Below, one piece after another: positions 51,608 through 59,804 of a DNA stretch of 64,000 bases. A program made the translations under genes and the position numbers. Origin of the DNA: CAYSPG01 sp964432885 (GTDB lineage: Bacteria; Bacteroidota; Bacteroidia; AKYH767-A; OLB10); NCBI GenBank assembly GCA_964432885.1, contig CAYSPG010000001.1, positions 1 to 64,000 on the forward strand. Reading direction: 5' to 3'. Within the stretch, counting starts at the first letter, position 1, and each line of letters begins with the position of its first letter. A model generated the notes under the pieces. That model was not told where the DNA came from. It searched no databases and saw only the letters and a program-made list of their open reading frames with translations.

Positions 51608-51808
51608 ATGTCAGATATAAAAAAAGGTGATAAAATTCTCTGCCTCATTCCTGGTTTGAATACAACACAAGAAGTGGAAATTACCGATATACTTGAAACA
51701 TGTGTGCAGGTTCGCTTTAACAGGGAAAAATACAGCAACCTTTTAACTATTGACAAAAATTTAATTATAGATAAAATATTTGAAACTTCGTATGCAAACG
51801 CGAAGTAG
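51608..51808 (+). CDS. Small protein of unknown function
   Basis: A 66-residue protein, MSDIKKGDKILCLIPGLNTTQEVEITDILETCVQVRFNREKYSNLL and so on, with two cysteines. The start 'KKGDKILCLIPG' and a strand-rich pattern suggest a small beta-barrel such as a KOW/SH3-like or hypothetical domain; no family recognised. The gene is supported by its own leader and by a strong intrinsic terminator 34 bases after the stop. It lies between divergently placed larger genes and has no obvious partner. The short length keeps the confidence moderate. Confidence 0.6.
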   Translation: MSDIKKGDKILCLIPGLNTTQEVEITDILETCVQVRFNREKYSNLLTIDKNLIIDKIFETSYANAK

Positions 51809-51841
51809 CTAAAGAAGCGGTTTATTTTCTGTTTTTAGGTT

Positions 51842-51875
51842 AAGGGCCGGGAGAAATTCCGGCCTTTTGCATTTT
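51842..51875 (+). terminator. Intrinsic terminator of the small gene at 51608-51808
   Basis: The stem is AAGGGCCGG (51842-51850) with CCGGCCTTT (51859-51867), including one G-U pair, and an eight-base loop. It is followed by a T-rich tail (TTTTGCATTTTTT). The GC-rich stem makes this a strong call and indicates a plus-strand transcript ending here. Confidence 0.8.
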
Positions 51876-51908
51876 TTGTTTTTTGGTGATAATAAGGCAA
51901 TCAAATGT

Positions 51909-53042
51909 TTAATATAAATCATATTTCAAAAGCCGGCACTCAATGGGGCCGTTGTAAAATTCCATTTTACGGCTTGTGCGAAGTCCCACTTTTTTTGCAA
52001 GAAATGATTCGCCCGTAAATATAAAACCAGTTTTGCCTTTGCACTTTTGTTTAAAAAAATCACCAATAGATTTATACAAGTTTTCTAAATCATGTTCGCT
52101 TCCCAAACGTTCACCGTATGGAGGATTTATAAGTACAGTGCCGTCTCCTCCTTCAATTTTTGTTTCGGTAAAATCGCATTGTTCAAATGCAATTAAATGT
52201 TCAACACCGGCACGAGCTGCATTTTCGCGCGATGCTCTGATAGCAAATTTATCTTTATCGGTAGCAATTATGGCTGGCACATTATTATGAGTGCTGGCCT
52301 CACTTGTTTCTTTTTTAATTTTTTCGAAATCAGTTTTGTTAAACATGGTGTAATGCATAAAAGAAAAATTTTGGCGCATGGCCAATGGAAATTTATTGGC
52401 AGCCATCAATGCAGCTTCAATAGCAAAAGTTCCGCTACCGCACATAGGATTAATAAAAGCCTGTTTTTTATTCCAGCCCGTTGCCATTATTAATGCCGCA
52501 GCTAAATTTTCCTGTACGGGAGCCATAAACGGATTTTGCCTGTAACCATGCTTGTTAAGTTGGTCGCCCGAAGTGTCAAGATAAACTACAGCCATGTTAT
52601 CGTGCCAGTGAATATGTATAACCACTTCACTACGCAGTGGCCCACTGGAGGGACGAACTTTATATTTATCGTTAAAAAAGTCAACCACAGCATCTTTGCA
52701 GTGCTGATTTAAAAACATAGTGTTATTGATGCTTGGGTGATTGGTTTGAGATGTAAATGATAAATATTTTTTAAAAGAAAAGTAATCATCCCAATTTATT
52801 TTTTTTAAACCGTTGTATAATGATTTTAAATCATGCGCATTAAATGAATTAATTTTAATAAGCACACGGTTTGCCGTGCGCAAACAAAAGTTAAGCCTTA
52901 TTATCTGGTTATAATCGGCAGTTGTAAAAACACCTGTGTGTATCTCGTTTAAAACAGGAATTTGCAATTGTTCAAGTTCCAGTTTTAAATAAGGAGTTAC
53001 AAAAGGCGGACAGGTAATAAATAGTTCTGATTTTTTTTGCAA
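51909..53042 (-). CDS. THUMP-domain RNA methyltransferase (RlmL/YcbY N-half type)
   Basis: A 377-residue methyltransferase resembling the RlmL (23S rRNA G2445) group of THUMP proteins. Residues about 1-160 are the THUMP-type N-terminus ('FITCPPFVTPYLKLELEQLQI'). The catalytic domain follows with 'NPMCGSGTFAIEAALMA' (about 192-208), 'IIATDKDKFAIRASRENAARAGV' and 'VLINPPYGERLGS' (near 305) as the SAM and target-base motifs. It lacks the second methyltransferase half of E. coli RlmKL, as is usual in Bacteroidota. It is monocistronic, divergent from no close partner. The target base is inferred from similarity. Confidence 0.9.
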   Translation of the reverse strand: MQKKSELFITCPPFVTPYLKLELEQLQIPVLNEIHTGVFTTADYNQIIRLNFCLRTANRVLIKINSFNAHDLKSLYNGLKKINWDDYFSFKKYLSFTSQTNHPSINNTMFLNQHCKDAVVDFFNDKYKVRPSSGPLRSEVVIHIHWHDNMAVVYLDTSGDQLNKHGYRQNPFMAPVQENLAAALIMATGWNKKQAFINPMCGSGTFAIEAALMAANKFPLAMRQNFSFMHYTMFNKTDFEKIKKETSEASTHNNVPAIIATDKDKFAIRASRENAARAGVEHLIAFEQCDFTETKIEGGDGTVLINPPYGERLGSEHDLENLYKSIGDFFKQKCKGKTGFIFTGESFLAKKVGLRTSRKMEFYNGPIECRLLKYDLY

Positions 53043-53142
53043 GGTGTTGCTTTCTTAAATGCAAAACTACTCAGATATTTTAAGCACATGGTTAATGAGA
53101 TGTAGTTTTTTACTTCAAAAAATAAAAGGTTACGTCCAAAAG

Positions 53143-53913
53143 TTATTTAGTGTTTAATGCTTTGCGGCTGCCAAAAGGAGCAAAGTAATATGAAAAAACA
53201 AACGCTACACTACTTCCTCTGTTTATAAAAGTATGGGTGTAATTACTTTCAATAGTTGAATAGTTTACTGTTGATTTGGCAACAGAGTTTAATCCCTGTT
53301 GTCCGCGAAAAGAAAGACTCAACATGTTTCCTTTAGCCAACTCCTTTTCAAATCCAACAGTCCAAGTAATAGCAGAAGATAAAAAGCTAGTTGATTTGGA
53401 ATAGGATGAAATATAAACTTCGTTGGAACTACGGCCGTTTGTTTTGTCCACAATAGTTTCATTTTTTTCGCTTTCCCATTTGCTGTCAACTCCACGCAGC
53501 ACAATACCAGCACCTGCAATAATACGGGTTCGGGTACAGTTCATAGGTGTAGTTATCAGTGCCATTACAGGTATGCCTGTAATACAGGTACTTTGGTTTA
53601 TCTCTTGAGCACGTTTTTCAGGATGCATCAATGAGTAATCTTTTTCAATTTGATAAGTAAAACCCACTTCAGAGAAATCAAAACCTGATGCAAACGATAT
53701 TCGTTCGCTTAACTTATATCTAAAGCTAACATCTAAATGCACCGTCTTGTACGGTTGGTTGCTAAACAAGGCATCTGCATTTTCATCACCACCATCAAAT
53801 TTTGAAACATTGGCAATCAAGCCGCTTTGAATTCCTATTGACCATCGAGATTGAGCAGGCATTACAGTTGGAAAAGTCAATAACATAAGTAGGAAATAAA
53901 GATTCTTTTTCAT
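53143..53913 (-). CDS. Predicted outer-membrane beta-barrel protein
   Basis: A 256-residue exported protein with signal peptide (residues 1-20, MKKNLYFLLMLLTFPTVMPA) and a strand-rich body with Gly and aromatic residues at alternate positions ('SRWSIGIQSGLIANVSKF', 'RISFASGFDFSEVGFTYQ', 'NMLSLSFRGQQGLNSV', 'GSSVAFVFSYYFAPFG'). It fits small porin-family proteins of Bacteroidota. Two cysteines (about 110-125) are in a loop. The function is unknown. A -7-like TACATTTG on the minus strand at 53938-53945 lies 25 bases upstream of the start. It is monocistronic and convergent with nothing close. Confidence 0.75.
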   Translation of the reverse strand: MKKNLYFLLMLLTFPTVMPAQSRWSIGIQSGLIANVSKFDGGDENADALFSNQPYKTVHLDVSFRYKLSERISFASGFDFSEVGFTYQIEKDYSLMHPEKRAQEINQSTCITGIPVMALITTPMNCTRTRIIAGAGIVLRGVDSKWESEKNETIVDKTNGRSSNEVYISSYSKSTSFLSSAITWTVGFEKELAKGNMLSLSFRGQQGLNSVAKSTVNYSTIESNYTHTFINRGSSVAFVFSYYFAPFGSRKALNTK

Positions 53914-53937
53914 TGTGTTTTTGTTTTACGCATTAGT

Positions 53938-53945
53938 CAAATGTA
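53938..53945 (-). promoter_or_regulatory. Candidate -7 box for the outer-membrane protein gene
   Basis: The minus strand reads TACATTTG, matching TAnnTTTG, 25 bases upstream of the start at 53913. A -33 element is not clear, so the call is moderate. Confidence 0.45.
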
Positions 53946-54127
53946 TCAAAAACATTTGTTAAAAAAATCGTTGTTAAAAAGTAGGATGCTTTTAACATTG
54001 GTACGTTGAAAAAAGAAAACCAATTCCTAATCTATTGCAGTAAGCAAGTGTAATCTTGTACATTCTTTAATCCTTTACTTGGTAACACCCTATTTAGAAA
54101 ACCATCAACTATAAATTTCTAATAAAA

Positions 54128-55021
54128 GTGCAGTCAAAACTAAACCCTTCTGAGATAAAAGCGTTAATAAGTTTGCTTGATGATAAAGACCAGGAAATAT
54201 ATCATGAGGTTGAATCGCGGTTGTTAAGTTTAGGAAAGGAAGTAATTCCCATACTGGAAGATTTTTGGGGTAACTCGTTTGATGCTGTATTACAAAGCCG
54301 CATTGAGCAAATAGTTCATAAAATTCAATTTGAATCTTTGCTTGAAGAGTTAAAACGCTGGGATGCATTTCACCGGCATGATTTGTTTATGGGGGTTCTG
54401 ATTGTTGCCCATTATCAATATCCTGATCTTGACGAAGAAAAAATCCGCCAATATTTTAATCAGCTAAGACGTGATGTGTGGATTGAACTTAACGATCAAT
54501 TAACGGCTTTAGAACAGATAAATATTTTAAACCGTGTGTTGTTTGATGTGCATGGATTTAGCGGAAACACTGCCAACTTTCATGCTCCACAAAACTCATT
54601 TATAAACACTGTTCTTGAAAGTAAAAAAGGCAATCCGCTTTTGTTAAGTGTAATATATATGCTTCTTGCGCAGGAATTAGATATACCTGTGTATGGGGTA
54701 AACTTACCCGAGCATTTTATTTTATGTTATCAGCATGCACGGCAATCGCCTCATTTTACATACGCATATCCCGATTCTAATATTTTGTTTTATATAAATG
54801 CTTTTAGCCGCGGAACCGTTTTTGGCAAAGAAGAGATTGATACCTTTCTTAAAAAAGTAAATATTCCTGCCAATGAAATTTTTTATCAACCTTGCGCCAA
54901 TGAGGAAATCATAAAAAGAATTTTGCGTAACCTTCACTTTTCATTTACCAAACTTGGTGATACAGATAAAACAGAAGAAATATCTTTATTGTTAAAGATT
55001 TTTGAAGAAGAAAAAAAATAA
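54128..55021 (+). CDS. SirB1/transglutaminase-like protein
   Basis: A 297-residue protein of the SirB1 group (PF13369-like). The N-terminal third is helical ('SEIKALISLLDDKDQEIYHEVESRLLSLGKEVIPILEDFW'), the middle has the transglutaminase-like fold with 'TLEQINILNRVLFDVHGFSGN', 'FINTVLESKKGNPLLLSVIYMLLAQELDIPVYGVNLPEHFIL', and the end is a TPR-like helical pair. The conserved His in LPEHFIL and Asn/Gly of KKGNPL fit the family. In Gammaproteobacteria SirB1 is a regulator-linked protein of unknown reaction. The start is GTG; no ATG lies upstream in frame. A bidirectional terminator follows. Confidence 0.85.
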   Translation: MQSKLNPSEIKALISLLDDKDQEIYHEVESRLLSLGKEVIPILEDFWGNSFDAVLQSRIEQIVHKIQFESLLEELKRWDAFHRHDLFMGVLIVAHYQYPDLDEEKIRQYFNQLRRDVWIELNDQLTALEQINILNRVLFDVHGFSGNTANFHAPQNSFINTVLESKKGNPLLLSVIYMLLAQELDIPVYGVNLPEHFILCYQHARQSPHFTYAYPDSNILFYINAFSRGTVFGKEEIDTFLKKVNIPANEIFYQPCANEEIIKRILRNLHFSFTKLGDTDKTEEISLLLKIFEEEKK

Positions 55022-55043
55022 TAACATTAAAGATAAGTAGGAT

Positions 55044-55075
55044 AAAAAAAGGAGATCATTCGATCTCCTTTTTTT
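55044..55075. terminator. Bidirectional intrinsic terminator
   Basis: Seven A, a perfect stem GGAGATC-ATTC-GATCTCC (55051-55068) and seven T lie between the convergent SirB1 and rplT genes. The symmetric design can terminate transcription from both sides; on the minus strand it ends the thrS-infC-rpmI-rplT operon. Confidence 0.9.
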
Positions 55076-55128
55076 GAATTTTCCTGAAAGCTTTTTTTGA
55101 ATTTCTTAAAGTTGAATCAATAGAAATT

Positions 55129-55473
55129 TTACTTCACTGACTCAACCACGGCTTTAAAAGCATCAGGATTGTTAAGGGCTAAGTCAGCCAATACTTTTCT
55201 GTTTAACTGGTTACCCGCTTTATGAAGTTTACCCATAAACTCGCTGTACGATAAGTCGAATGGACGAACCGCAGCATTAATGCGTTGAATCCATAAGGCA
55301 CGGAAATTGCGCTTTTTTGTTTTGCGATCGCGGTAAGCATACTGCAACCCTTTTTCTACTGTGTGTTTAGCAACTGTAAGTACATTACCTCTTGCACCCC
55401 AATTACCTTTTGCGCGGTTAAGAAGTTTTTTTCTGCGTGCGCGCGATGCTACTGAATTTACTGAACGTGGCAT
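55129..55473 (-). CDS. rplT: 50S ribosomal protein L20
   Basis: L20 binds 23S rRNA early in 50S assembly. The 114-residue length is normal, with the basic N-terminus 'PRSVNSVASRARRKKLLNRAKGNWGARGN' and the C-terminal globular part 'FRALWIQRINAAVRPFDLSYSEFMGKL' and 'LNRKVLADLALNNPDAF'. It is the last gene of thrS-infC-rpmI-rplT, 159 bases after rpmI. That spacer is longer than usual and contains hairpins, so L20 autoregulation through an mRNA structure is possible but not shown. The bidirectional terminator at 55044-55075 ends the transcript. Confidence 0.97.
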   Translation of the reverse strand: MPRSVNSVASRARRKKLLNRAKGNWGARGNVLTVAKHTVEKGLQYAYRDRKTKKRNFRALWIQRINAAVRPFDLSYSEFMGKLHKAGNQLNRKVLADLALNNPDAFKAVVESVK

Positions 55474-55499
55474 TGTGTTTTAATTTTTGGCTGCAGCGT

Positions 55500-55596
55500 T
55501 TTCGCAACTGCGAAACTCTTTTGGCTGTTTGCCTGGTTAAACTTATAATTATTTAATATTTTTAATTGAATAGAGTAGCTCAACTTCAAACTACTC
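55500..55596 (-). promoter_or_regulatory. Structured leader between rpmI and rplT
   Basis: The 159-base spacer contains a perfect hairpin, TTTCGCA/TGCGAAA (55500-55515), and GAGTAG/CTACTC (55573-55596) with a smaller GTCC/GGAC hairpin upstream. L20 is known to bind its own mRNA in other bacteria, so this leader is a candidate regulatory RNA. No database match is claimed. Confidence 0.4.
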
Positions 55597-55632
55597 GAAA
55601 AGAGTCCATTCGGACAAACACCAAACTTTTAC

Positions 55633-55830
55633 CTATGCTATACTCAACATACGTTTTGCTTTGTACGAATCTACTTCACTTACAGTGTTTGAGTGAGTGA
55701 GTGCGCGTTTACGCTTGGTGCTTTTTTTAGTTAGAATGTGGCTTTTAAAAGCGTGCTTTCTTTTTATTTTTCCTGTGCCCGTAACGCTGAAACGTTTTTT
55801 AGCGCTCGAGTTTCTTTTCATTTTTGGCAT
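55633..55830 (-). CDS. rpmI: 50S ribosomal protein L35
   Basis: The 65-residue protein has the classic L35 sequence start PKMKRNSSAKKRFSVTGTGKIKRKHAFKSHILTKKS, basic throughout, and is full-length for the family. L35 is part of the 50S subunit near the exit-tunnel base. It lies 88 bases after infC and 159 bases before rplT, with the order infC-rpmI-rplT as in most bacteria. Its leader includes a duplicated 14-base repeat around a tetraloop palindrome (55833-55881). Confidence 0.97.
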   Translation of the reverse strand: MPKMKRNSSAKKRFSVTGTGKIKRKHAFKSHILTKKSTKRKRALTHSNTVSEVDSYKAKRMLSIA

Positions 55831-55832
55831 TT

Positions 55833-55881
55833 TGATTTACAATTTATGACCCGATGCTTCGGAGTACGATTTACAATTTAT
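55833..55881. repeat. Duplicated GATTTACAATTTAT around a tetraloop palindrome
   Basis: GATTTACAATTTAT, two seven-base units, occurs at 55833-55846 and again at 55868-55881. Between them lies CCGA-TGCT-TCGG (55851-55862), nearly the same palindrome as at 27093-27106. The unit sits in the leader of rpmI, three bases before the rpmI start codon, between it and infC. Confidence 0.65.
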
Positions 55882-55918
55882 TTTTTTTACTTAATAATTT
55901 AATTTTCTAAACACTTTA

Positions 55919-56524
55919 TTACTTCTTTTTAGGTCCGGGTACCATGTGTAAAAACATTCTGTTGCCCTCAAGTTTTGGAAGCATTTCTACCTTCCCATAG
56001 TCTTCTAGTGCCTGAGCAAACTTTAAAAGAATAATTTCTCCTTTTTCTTTATAGGCTATCGTTCTGCCTTTAAAGTGAACATAAGCTTTAACTTTTGCTC
56101 CCTCGCCCAAAAACTTAATGGCATGTTTAACCTTAAAGTCAAAATCGTGGTCATCTGTGTTTGGGCCAAACCTTATTTCTTTAACAACCGATTTGGCTGC
56201 AGAAGCTTTTTTCTCTTTATCCTTTTTCTTTTTTTCGTAAAGAAATTTTTGATAGTCAATTATTTTACAAACCGGAGGGGTAGAGGTATCCGAAATTTCT
56301 ACAAGATCAAGTTCCATATCCTGCGCCATTCGCAGTGCAACAGATGTATCGTAAATATTTGGTTCAACATTATCGCCAACCAAACGTACCTGCGAGGCAG
56401 TTATGCGATTGTTTATTCTATGCTCTTCAACTTTTGGTTTTGGAAAACGCCTGTCCTGAAAACGATTGTAGGGCGCACCACCCGGCTTACTAAAGTTTGG
56501 CTTTGGTTTGTAAAACGTTGCTAT
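55919..56524 (-). CDS. infC: Translation initiation factor IF-3 with apparent AUA start
   Basis: IF-3 binds the 30S subunit and proofreads the start codon. The family body begins 'EEHRINNRITASQVRLVGDNVEP' and includes 'DLVEISDTSTPPVCKIIDYQKFLYE' and a C-terminal domain ending PGPKKK. No ATG, GTG or TTG precedes the conserved region; the only TTG is inside the conserved VRLVG. An in-frame stop lies at the 5' end. The best start is ATA at 56524, four bases after a strong AAGGAGG, giving about 201 residues. A rare start codon agrees with the autoregulation of infC known in other bacteria (AUU in E. coli). It follows thrS by 21 bases. Confidence 0.85.
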   Translation of the reverse strand: MATFYKPKPNFSKPGGAPYNRFQDRRFPKPKVEEHRINNRITASQVRLVGDNVEPNIYDTSVALRMAQDMELDLVEISDTSTPPVCKIIDYQKFLYEKKKKDKEKKASAAKSVVKEIRFGPNTDDHDFDFKVKHAIKFLGEGAKVKAYVHFKGRTIAYKEKGEIILLKFAQALEDYGKVEMLPKLEGNRMFLHMVPGPKKK

Positions 56525-56537
56525 GTTTCCTCCTTTT
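56525..56537 (-). promoter_or_regulatory. Strong Shine-Dalgarno with AUA start of infC
   Basis: On the minus strand AAAAAGGAGG is followed by AAAC and then ATA. This is the clearest Shine-Dalgarno I saw in the window, where most genes lack one. It supports the rare start codon at 56524-56522. Confidence 0.7.
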
Positions 56538-56545
56538 TAATAGAT

Positions 56546-58480
56546 TTAATTTAACTGTAATTGTGTATTAATTTCTTTTTTTAATAAATCGGCTAACTCA
56601 CCTACGGGCATTGCTCCTAAATCGCCTTGTCCGTGTTTGCGTACCGAAACTTTATTCTCAGCCTGTTCTTTCTCGCCAACTATAAGCATGTAAGGTACTT
56701 TGGCTACCTCTGCATCCCTGATTTTCCGTCCTATTTTCTCACCCCTCTCGTCAACGAGGGCGCGAATATCGTAATTATTCAATAACGAACAAACACTTTT
56801 CGCATAGTCATTAAACTTATCGCTTATTGGTAAAATGGAAACTTGTTTTGGAGCAAGCCACAGAGGAAAATTACCTGCAAAATGTTCGATAAGAAAACCA
56901 ATAAAACGTTCGTGGGTGCCAAGCGGTGCACGATGAATGCATATTGGGGTTTTCATTTCATTGTCTTTATCACGATATGTTAATCCAAAGCGAGGCGGTA
57001 TGGCAAAATCCACCTGATTGGTAGCAAGTGTAAACTCTCTACCAATAGCACTCCACACTTGTACATCTATTTTGGGTCCGTAAAATGCCGCTTCATCGGG
57101 CACTTCTATGTATGGAATTTTTGAATCAATCAAAACGTTTCGCACCATGTCTTCTGTTTTTAGCCACAACTCACGGTTATCAACATATTTTTTTCCAAGT
57201 TTCTCAATGCTGTGGGTGCTAAATCGCATTACATACTTTTCAATACCAAAAATTTTAAAGTATTTAAGGTACATATCATTTACTGCTCTAAATTCAGAAG
57301 CAAATTGTTCTTCGCTGCAGTAAATATGGGCGTCATTCATCTGCAAACAGCGTACTCGCATCAGTCCAAATAATTCGCCCGATTGCTCGTACCTGTAGCA
57401 AGTTCCATATTCAGCTAATCGAATCGGCAAGTCGCGATAACTTGCATTCATGTTGCCAAATATTTTATGGTGATGAGGGCAGTTCATTGGTTTTAAATAA
57501 TACTTCTCTCCATCCATTTCCATAGGTGAAAACATACTATCGGCATAATACGGCAAATGCCCTGTGGTTTTATACATGTTTTCTTTGGCAAGATGTGGTG
57601 TGCGTACACGCATGTAACCAGCCTGCTGTTCAGTACGTTTAGCAAGTTTTTCTAACTCTTCAATTAAAACAGTTCCGTTAGGCATCCACAATGGCAAACC
57701 GGGTCCTACATCATCATCAAACATAAAAATATCCAGTTCTTTCCCTAATTTACGGTGGTCACGCTTTTTTGCTTCTTCAAGCATTTTAAGGTATTCATCA
57801 AGTTCCTTTTGTTTAGGAAATGTGATGCCGTAAATACGGGTAAGTTGTTTGTTGTTTTCATCACCTTTCCAATAGGCTCCGGCAAGGGTAGTAAGTTTTA
57901 CTGCCTTAATGTATCCTGTACTTGGTATATGTGGGCCGCGGCACAAATCGGTAAAATTTCCTTGCGTGTACAATGAAATATTGCCATCTTCCAAATTACT
58001 AAGCAAATCAAGTTTGTATTCATCTCCCTTATCGGTAAAATATTTTACTGCATCAGCTTTTGAAATTTCTTTGCGCTGGTAAACATTATTTTGTCTCGCT
58101 AATTCCAGCATTTTGTCTTCAATTTTTTTAAAGTCTTCGCTGCTAATGCTGTGTCCGCCTAAATCAATATCGTAATAAAATCCATTGTCAACCGGTGGGC
58201 CAACCCAAAACTTTACACCCGGATAATAAGATTCTAATGCTTCAGCCATCAAATGTGCTGACGAATGCCACATCGTTGATTTACCCTCAGACGCGTCCCA
58301 GGTTAAAAGTTCAAGAGTTGCATCGGCAGTTATAGGGCGCATCAAATCTCTAACTTCACCATTAACCTTAGCGGCTAATACATTTCGCGCAAGCCCCTCG
58401 CTTATGCTTTTTGCAATTTCCATTGCTGTAGTTCCATCGGCATACTCGCGCACATTTTTGTCGGGAAAAGTAATTTTCAT
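56546..58480 (-). CDS. thrS: Threonyl-tRNA synthetase
   Basis: It charges tRNA-Thr in the cytosol. The 644 residues show the N-terminal TGS domain (1-60), the editing-domain motif HSSAH and 'YYDIDLGGHSISSEDFKKIEDKM', the catalytic class II core with 'PNGTVLIEELEKLA', 'MNCPHHHKIF' and 'RYEQSGELFGLMRVR', and a C-terminal anticodon-binding domain ('PKQVSILPISDKFNDYAKSV'). It is the first gene of the translation operon with infC, rpmI and rplT. A possible -7 box, TATCTTTG, lies on the minus strand at 58588-58595, 108 bases upstream. No T-box or other riboswitch was recognised. Confidence 0.97.
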   Translation of the reverse strand: MKITFPDKNVREYADGTTAMEIAKSISEGLARNVLAAKVNGEVRDLMRPITADATLELLTWDASEGKSTMWHSSAHLMAEALESYYPGVKFWVGPPVDNGFYYDIDLGGHSISSEDFKKIEDKMLELARQNNVYQRKEISKADAVKYFTDKGDEYKLDLLSNLEDGNISLYTQGNFTDLCRGPHIPSTGYIKAVKLTTLAGAYWKGDENNKQLTRIYGITFPKQKELDEYLKMLEEAKKRDHRKLGKELDIFMFDDDVGPGLPLWMPNGTVLIEELEKLAKRTEQQAGYMRVRTPHLAKENMYKTTGHLPYYADSMFSPMEMDGEKYYLKPMNCPHHHKIFGNMNASYRDLPIRLAEYGTCYRYEQSGELFGLMRVRCLQMNDAHIYCSEEQFASEFRAVNDMYLKYFKIFGIEKYVMRFSTHSIEKLGKKYVDNRELWLKTEDMVRNVLIDSKIPYIEVPDEAAFYGPKIDVQVWSAIGREFTLATNQVDFAIPPRFGLTYRDKDNEMKTPICIHRAPLGTHERFIGFLIEHFAGNFPLWLAPKQVSILPISDKFNDYAKSVCSLLNNYDIRALVDERGEKIGRKIRDAEVAKVPYMLIVGEKEQAENKVSVRKHGQGDLGAMPVGELADLLKKEINTQLQLN

Positions 58481-58587
58481 GTGTTAATATTATTTTTTCT
58501 GTTGGTCACATGGAATACGCCATATTCATCTCGTTTGGTAAACACAATTGTATATGGCTATTTCATATTGTGTAATAAATATTTTGG

Positions 58588-58595
58588 CAAAGATA
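58588..58595 (-). promoter_or_regulatory. Candidate -7 box for the thrS operon
   Basis: The minus strand reads TATCTTTG, matching TAnnTTTG, 108 bases upstream of the thrS start. No convincing -33 element is seen, so only a moderate call. It would give a long untranslated leader before thrS. Confidence 0.35.
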
Positions 58596-58707
58596 TAATT
58601 GCCGCTTAAAGTTTTAAGTGTAATGTACAAAGTTTGTTTATGATTTGCTTTTATTTTAGGGGCAAATTTTTTTTATCAATACCTCTAAATATAATTCGCT
58701 TACAGGA

Positions 58708-59706
58708 TTGCGGTATGTTGCAGCACTAATGGTTTTTGTACACCATTTGGCTCCGCGCCATTTTCATCCGCTTATTAATAACTTTATTATTGAGTTGCAG
58801 GCAGGGGTTCCCGTATTTTTTACGCTAAGCGGATTTTTAATTTGCCACAGATATTATCAAGATGCTGCAACGGGCAACATCGGTTGGTTTAAAAAATACC
58901 TGGTAAACCGGTTTGCTCGCATTTATCCTGTTTTTTTTATTGTTACAGTTGTAAATTGCCTTTACAGGGATGTTGATTCAATAGGTTTTATTTTAAACAT
59001 TTCAATGCTACACGGTTTTTTTTCAAACTATGTTTTTAACCCTTTGCCGCAAACATGGTCGCTTACGGTTGAAGCCACCTTTTACATTTTCATACCCCTT
59101 ATTTTTTATTTATTCCGAAAAAAAATTCCGGTCATTTTGCAAGCGTTTTTGTTTTTAGCACTGGGCGCCATATTAACCTATGCAACAAGTAAAACAACCA
59201 TGTTTGGCTTTTTTAAAGACATCAACTTTATGCTTGTGCTCACCTTTTTTGGGCGTTGTTTTGAGTTTTTATCCGGTGTTTACTTGTGCCTTTTAATAAG
59301 TAAAAATAAAGAGATAATAGCTCCTCAAATCAATTTCACCTGGCTTTCAGCATTTTTGTTGCCCGCATTAATCGTTTTTATCTCCCTGGTTGGTGGTCTT
59401 AATTCATACAAAGGTATTTTTCTGCACAACATTTTTTTGCCGGTAACGGTATGTGGATTAATTTATGGACTTATTACCGAGCACACCTTAATAAGAACTT
59501 TTCTATCAGGAAAAATAATGGATTTGCTTGGTAAAAGTTCATATTGTTTTTTTCTGTTTCATGTTGGGTTTATTCATTCGTTTTTTAATAAATACATTAT
59601 TTCAAACCTGCTTATTGAATTGATTTTTACAACAACTTTAAGTGTTTTTGCATTTAAATTTTTAGAGGAACCCTTAAACAGAAAGATAAAGAAATTAGTG
59701 GGTTAA
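58708..59706 (+). CDS. Acyltransferase family protein (OafA/YrhL type), unclear 5' end
   Basis: A membrane acyltransferase-3 protein of at least 332 residues with about ten hydrophobic segments. It has the family motif 'FVHHLAPRHF' near the N-terminus, 'GVPVFFTLSGFLICHRYY', 'RIYPVFFIVTVV', 'TWSLTVEATFYIFIPL' and a C-terminal 'LEEPLNRK'. Such proteins O-acylate surface sugars. The only standard start is TTG at 58708, but this lies inside the conserved 'YNSLTGLRYVAA' segment. The open frame upstream (from a stop at 58657) has no ATG, GTG or TTG. So the real start may be ATT/ATC near 58666-58675, or a T8 tract (58667-58674) may hide a frameshift from an ATG at 58640. Confidence 0.8.
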   Translation: MRYVAALMVFVHHLAPRHFHPLINNFIIELQAGVPVFFTLSGFLICHRYYQDAATGNIGWFKKYLVNRFARIYPVFFIVTVVNCLYRDVDSIGFILNISMLHGFFSNYVFNPLPQTWSLTVEATFYIFIPLIFYLFRKKIPVILQAFLFLALGAILTYATSKTTMFGFFKDINFMLVLTFFGRCFEFLSGVYLCLLISKNKEIIAPQINFTWLSAFLLPALIVFISLVGGLNSYKGIFLHNIFLPVTVCGLIYGLITEHTLIRTFLSGKIMDLLGKSSYCFFLFHVGFIHSFFNKYIISNLLIELIFTTTLSVFAFKFLEEPLNRKIKKLVG

Positions 59707-59804
59707 CTACCGCTTTTCACGGAAAAGTATAAGGAAATTAAATAAAGTTTTAGCAAACTAATTTGCTTGTGAATTAATGAAAAAACGGAATTTCTACAAA
59801 CAGT

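Noticed and set aside
56381..56383. TTG at 56383 as the infC start
   Set aside because: It lies inside the conserved IF-3 sequence VRLVG; about 47 conserved or coding-like residues precede it.
58708..58710. TTG as a trustworthy start for the acyltransferase
   Set aside because: It lies within a conserved family segment, so it was kept only as a minimum boundary.
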